Assembly (NCBI GenBank): GCA_905234245.1 | Contig: CAJOGN010000029.1 | Span: 1 to 64,000, forward strand | Direction: 5' to 3' | DNA: 64,000 bases | Source of the DNA: an uncultured Lachnospiraceae bacterium | GTDB lineage: Bacteria; Bacillota; Clostridia; Lachnospirales; Lachnospiraceae | In this document: one piece after another, positions 61,397 through 64,000 of the stretch | Position numbering within the stretch: position 1 is the stretch's first letter | Layout of the letters: every line of letters begins with the position of its first letter | Made by a program: the position numbers and the translations under genes | Notes under the pieces: generated by a model | Database searches by the model: none | Told to the model about the DNA's origin: nothing | Seen by the model: only the letters and a program-made list of their open reading frames with translations

Positions 61397-62689
61397 ATGG
61401 GCCAAAAATCAATTATATCTACAATTTATATTAAGGACGGCATGGCTGTAAAGTCACCTGAGGGCTTAGAAGCACCAATTAACGCTGTAGAGCTTGCCAA
61501 TCAATTTAACGATTCAGGGGTAGATAAAATTGTTCTCTTTGATTTGTCAGATGATGACGAAGAACATGAGAAGAATATTATGACTATAAGGGAGATTAAC
61601 AACAACTCTGAGATTAAGTCATGTGCCGGCGGCAATATCAAAAGATTAGAGGATGTTAAGAAATTTTTATATGCAGGCTGTAATGAAGTCGTACTTAATG
61701 GCTCTAAGCCTGAGACATCAGAGCTGGTAGTAGAAGCTGCTAATAGATTTGGCAAGGAGAAAATCCTTGTATCTATAAAGAATATGGATTTTATCTTCAA
61801 AAACAGCGATATACTAGACCAATATGTTCATGAAGTACTTGTTCTTAACAAAGACTTAATAGCATCAGATGGCTATGAGGGGAGCACTAAGGTACCTTAT
61901 ATCGTATATGTGGATGATTTTGATGAGGATTATCTAGTAAGTATCTTATCGTCACCTCAGATTAGAGGAATATCAGGTCTTGTAGTTAATAGAATATTTA
62001 GATATGACATAATGGGCCTTAAGAGCAAACTGACTGATCGGGGCATTTCCTTTGATAACTTTGAGCCTTTGCTAAAATGGTCTGATTTATCCCCTAACGC
62101 TGATGGTCTTATTCCAACAATTGTTCAGGATTACATTACCAAGGAAGTTCTTATGCTTGCATATATGAATGAAGAAAGCTTTATTCAGACAATTCGAACT
62201 GGTAAGATGACTTATTATTCAAGAAGCAGAAAAGAACTATGGGTTAAGGGTGAGACAAGTGGACATTTTCAATTTGTCAAGAAATTAACGGCGGATTGTG
62301 ATAAGGACACACTTCTTGCACTTGTATCACAAGTGGGTGGTATTGCTTGTCATACTGGAGCTCGCAGCTGCTTCTTTAATGATATTGTTACAAAGGAATA
62401 TATTGAGAAGAATCCCCTTAAGATATTCGAGACAATATATGACATTATTGTTGACAGACGCGAGCATCCTAAGGAAGGCTCATATACTAACTATCTCTTC
62501 GACAAGGGAATCGATAAGATTCTTAAGAAGGTGGGCGAAGAAGCAACAGAGATTGTTATTGCTGCTAAGAATCCTAACAAGGAAGAGATTAAGTATGAGA
62601 TATCTGATTTCTTATATCATGTAATGGTTCTTATGGTTGAATGTGATATATCATGGGACGAGGTTACTAAGGAATTAAGTAGAAGATAA
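61397..62689 (+). CDS. hisIE: HisIE with N-terminal HisF/HisA-like barrel domain
   Basis: A 430-residue fusion. Residues about 1-215 resemble a HisA/HisF barrel ([39 protein letters not shown]) but the usual catalytic acids and C-terminal phosphate loop are not evident. HisI (about 225-330) has [18 protein letters not shown] and [11 protein letters not shown], the metal-binding motifs. HisE (about 340-430) has [18 protein letters not shown] and [14 protein letters not shown]. It performs the second and third steps of histidine synthesis. Standard HisIE is about 200-220 residues. True hisA, hisF, hisH and hisC are not in the window. Confidence 0.88.
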   Translation: MGQKSIISTIYIKDGMAVKSPEGLEAPINAVELANQFNDSGVDKIVLFDLSDDDEEHEKNIMTIREINNNSEIKSCAGGNIKRLEDVKKFLYAGCNEVVLNGSKPETSELVVEAANRFGKEKILVSIKNMDFIFKNSDILDQYVHEVLVLNKDLIASDGYEGSTKVPYIVYVDDFDEDYLVSILSSPQIRGISGLVVNRIFRYDIMGLKSKLTDRGISFDNFEPLLKWSDLSPNADGLIPTIVQDYITKEVLMLAYMNEESFIQTIRTGKMTYYSRSRKELWVKGETSGHFQFVKKLTADCDKDTLLALVSQVGGIACHTGARSCFFNDIVTKEYIEKNPLKIFETIYDIIVDRREHPKEGSYTNYLFDKGIDKILKKVGEEATEIVIAAKNPNKEEIKYEISDFLYHVMVLMVECDISWDEVTKELSRR

Positions 62690-62690
62690 T

Positions 62691-64000
62691 ATGGAAAGAC
62701 TTGCACTAAGTGATGAAGTCCTAATGGCGGTAGAGAAGCCTGCCCGCTATATAGGTAATGAACTTAATATTGTTCGTAAGGATTTATCTAATATTGATAT
62801 TCGAATTGCTATGTGTTTCCCAGATGTATATGAGATTGGAATGTCTCATCTTGGAATACAGATATTATACGAAATGTTCAATAGAAGAGAGGATACGTAT
62901 TGTGAAAGGGTATATTCTCCATGGCCTGATTTGCATAAAATTATGAAGGAGAGGAATATACCCTTATTTGCGTTAGAATCACAGGATGAACTTAAGGAAT
63001 TTGATTTTCTAGGTATTACATTACAATACGAAATGTGTTATACAAATGTATTGCAGATTCTAGACCTTGCGCAGATTCCGATATGGGCTAAGGATAGAAA
63101 GGATTCTGACCCTATTGTTATGGGTGGCGGTCCTTGTACCTATAATCCCGAGCCGATTGCGCCATTTTTTGATGTTATATATATTGGCGAAGGTGAGGTC
63201 AGCTATGATGAATTCCTTGATTTGTATAAGGAAATGAAAAGTTCTCCTAATTATTCAAGGAAAGCCTTCTTAGAGAAAGTCGCTCATATTGAAGGAATCT
63301 ATGTGCCATCTCTATATGAGGTTACATATAATGAGGATGGTACAATTAAGTCATTTACGCCAACTAATGATGCCCCAGCTATTGTTAATCGAGTTGTATT
63401 AACTAATTTCGATAGTGGTGCGTACCCAACTAAGCCAATAATTCCTTATATTAAGGCTACACAGGACAGAATTGTTCTTGAGATTCAAAGAGGCTGTATA
63501 AGAGGCTGTAGATTCTGTCAGGCAGGAATGATATATCGTCCTAACAGAGAAAAAAGCGTAGAATTATTAAAGGAACAGGCAAGGCAAATGATTGAAGCAA
63601 CGGGACATGAAGAGATTTCCCTATGCTCCTTATCATCAAGTGACTATTCTGATTTGCCTGAATTAATTGATTATTTAATTGAGATTTGTTCTGATAAGCA
63701 TATTAATATATCACTTCCATCACTACGTATTGATGCCTTTTCTCTTGATGTAATGAGTAAGGTGCAGGATATTAAGAAAAGCTCCTTAACATTTGCACCA
63801 GAGGCAGGTAGCCAGCGTATGCGTAATGTGATTAATAAGGGCCTTGATATTGAAGACATCATTAATGGTTCTAATATGGCCTTTAAGGGCGGTTGGAATA
63901 AGGTGAAGCTATATTTTATGCTTGGACTGCCATTTGAAGAGGATGAGGATATTAAGGCTATCCCTGAGCTTGGTAATGAAATTGCAAGTAATTATTATGA
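62691..64000 (+). CDS. B12-binding domain/radical SAM protein, TIGR03960-like (partial at window end)
   Basis: The frame opens at ATG 62691, two bases after the hisIE stop, and stays open to the window edge (about 436 residues). MERLALSDEVLMAVEKPARYIGNELN and MCFPDVYEIGMSHLGIQILY are the family's B12-binding-like start, VMGGGPCTYNPEPIAPFFD follows, and the radical SAM triad is RGCIRGCRFCQAGMIYRP. In Clostridia it is usually followed by a DUF2344 protein and an RNase G gene. The substrate is unknown. Confidence 0.88.
   Translation, partial: MERLALSDEVLMAVEKPARYIGNELNIVRKDLSNIDIRIAMCFPDVYEIGMSHLGIQILYEMFNRREDTYCERVYSPWPDLHKIMKERNIPLFALESQDELKEFDFLGITLQYEMCYTNVLQILDLAQIPIWAKDRKDSDPIVMGGGPCTYNPEPIAPFFDVIYIGEGEVSYDEFLDLYKEMKSSPNYSRKAFLEKVAHIEGIYVPSLYEVTYNEDGTIKSFTPTNDAPAIVNRVVLTNFDSGAYPTKPIIPYIKATQDRIVLEIQRGCIRGCRFCQAGMIYRPNREKSVELLKEQARQMIEATGHEEISLCSLSSSDYSDLPELIDYLIEICSDKHINISLPSLRIDAFSLDVMSKVQDIKKSSLTFAPEAGSQRMRNVINKGLDIEDIINGSNMAFKGGWNKVKLYFMLGLPFEEDEDIKAIPELGNEIASNYY

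Overview
The window looks like a core chromosomal stretch of an anaerobic, low-GC Firmicute of the class Clostridia, most likely a Lachnospiraceae member. The support is the A+T-rich coding sequence, strong AGGAGG ribosome sites, and a set of clostridial genes: the rnfCDGEAB operon, a split Na+-pumping decarboxylase, a 1472-residue dehydratase activase, a GerW/YtfJ protein, an HisZ-dependent short HisG, ispH next to rpsA, and RecU. I cannot fix the genus. I saw no rRNA, tRNA, prophage, transposase or CRISPR array. Nearly everything is on the + strand except yprB-like, apbE, rpmB and rqcH.

Layout. 1-3952: sodium-pump decarboxylase cluster (end of an acyl-CoA carboxyltransferase, OadG-like, biotin carrier, OadB, OadA). 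4006-8716: HI0933-type flavoprotein, cmk, ispH, rpsA, cheR. 8754-9830 (-): RNase H-like exonuclease. 9979-15029: rnfCDGEAB, with a convergent apbE flavinyltransferase behind it. 16457-20799: proB, DUF896, 5-formyl-THF cyclo-ligase, proA, miaB. 20792-24114: NusG-II domain protein, Gx transporter, ruvAB, zapA. 24272-30406: U32 peptidase, FtsW/RodA, class B PBP, NUDIX, unknown small protein. 30411-42301: DUF2953, ABC pair 1, dehydratase activase, GerW/YtfJ, ABC pair 2. 42415-47222: rpmB (-), Asp23, DAK/YloV, recG. 47259-48989 (-): rqcH. 49209-57463: yicC, gmk, rpoZ, rimO, pgsA, cinA-C, rsmD, coaD, coiled-coil protein, HAD, RluA family, recU. 57639-62689: hisZ-G-D-B-IE. 62691-end: B12-binding/radical SAM protein, cut by the window edge.

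How genes work together. The decarboxylase and the Rnf complex are both ion-translocating energy modules, and ApbE would attach FMN to RnfG/RnfD. The proB/proA and his genes are biosynthetic. FtsW/RodA with the PBP form a septal or elongation glycosyltransferase-transpeptidase pair.

The most unusual content is of two kinds. (1) Intergenic fold-back elements: a group with conserved central sequences but different, self-complementary outer arms (21205-21273, 21290-21359, 24177-24244, 50089-50159, 57511-57617), a 232-bp inverted-repeat element before recG with a related partial copy after rnfB, stacked GAA-loop hairpins before oadA and the PBP gene, and an alternative-pairing leader before proB. 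(2) A duplicated transporter in which an ABCG-like ATPase carries an N-terminal multi-spanning domain and pairs with a permease bearing a repeat-containing outer domain. The two copies sit around the dehydratase activase and GerW, between genes (DUF2953 and ytfJ) that are neighbours in Bacillus. Copy 2 has a frameshift that removes its last membrane helix. No intergenic gap longer than about 300 bases remains undescribed.
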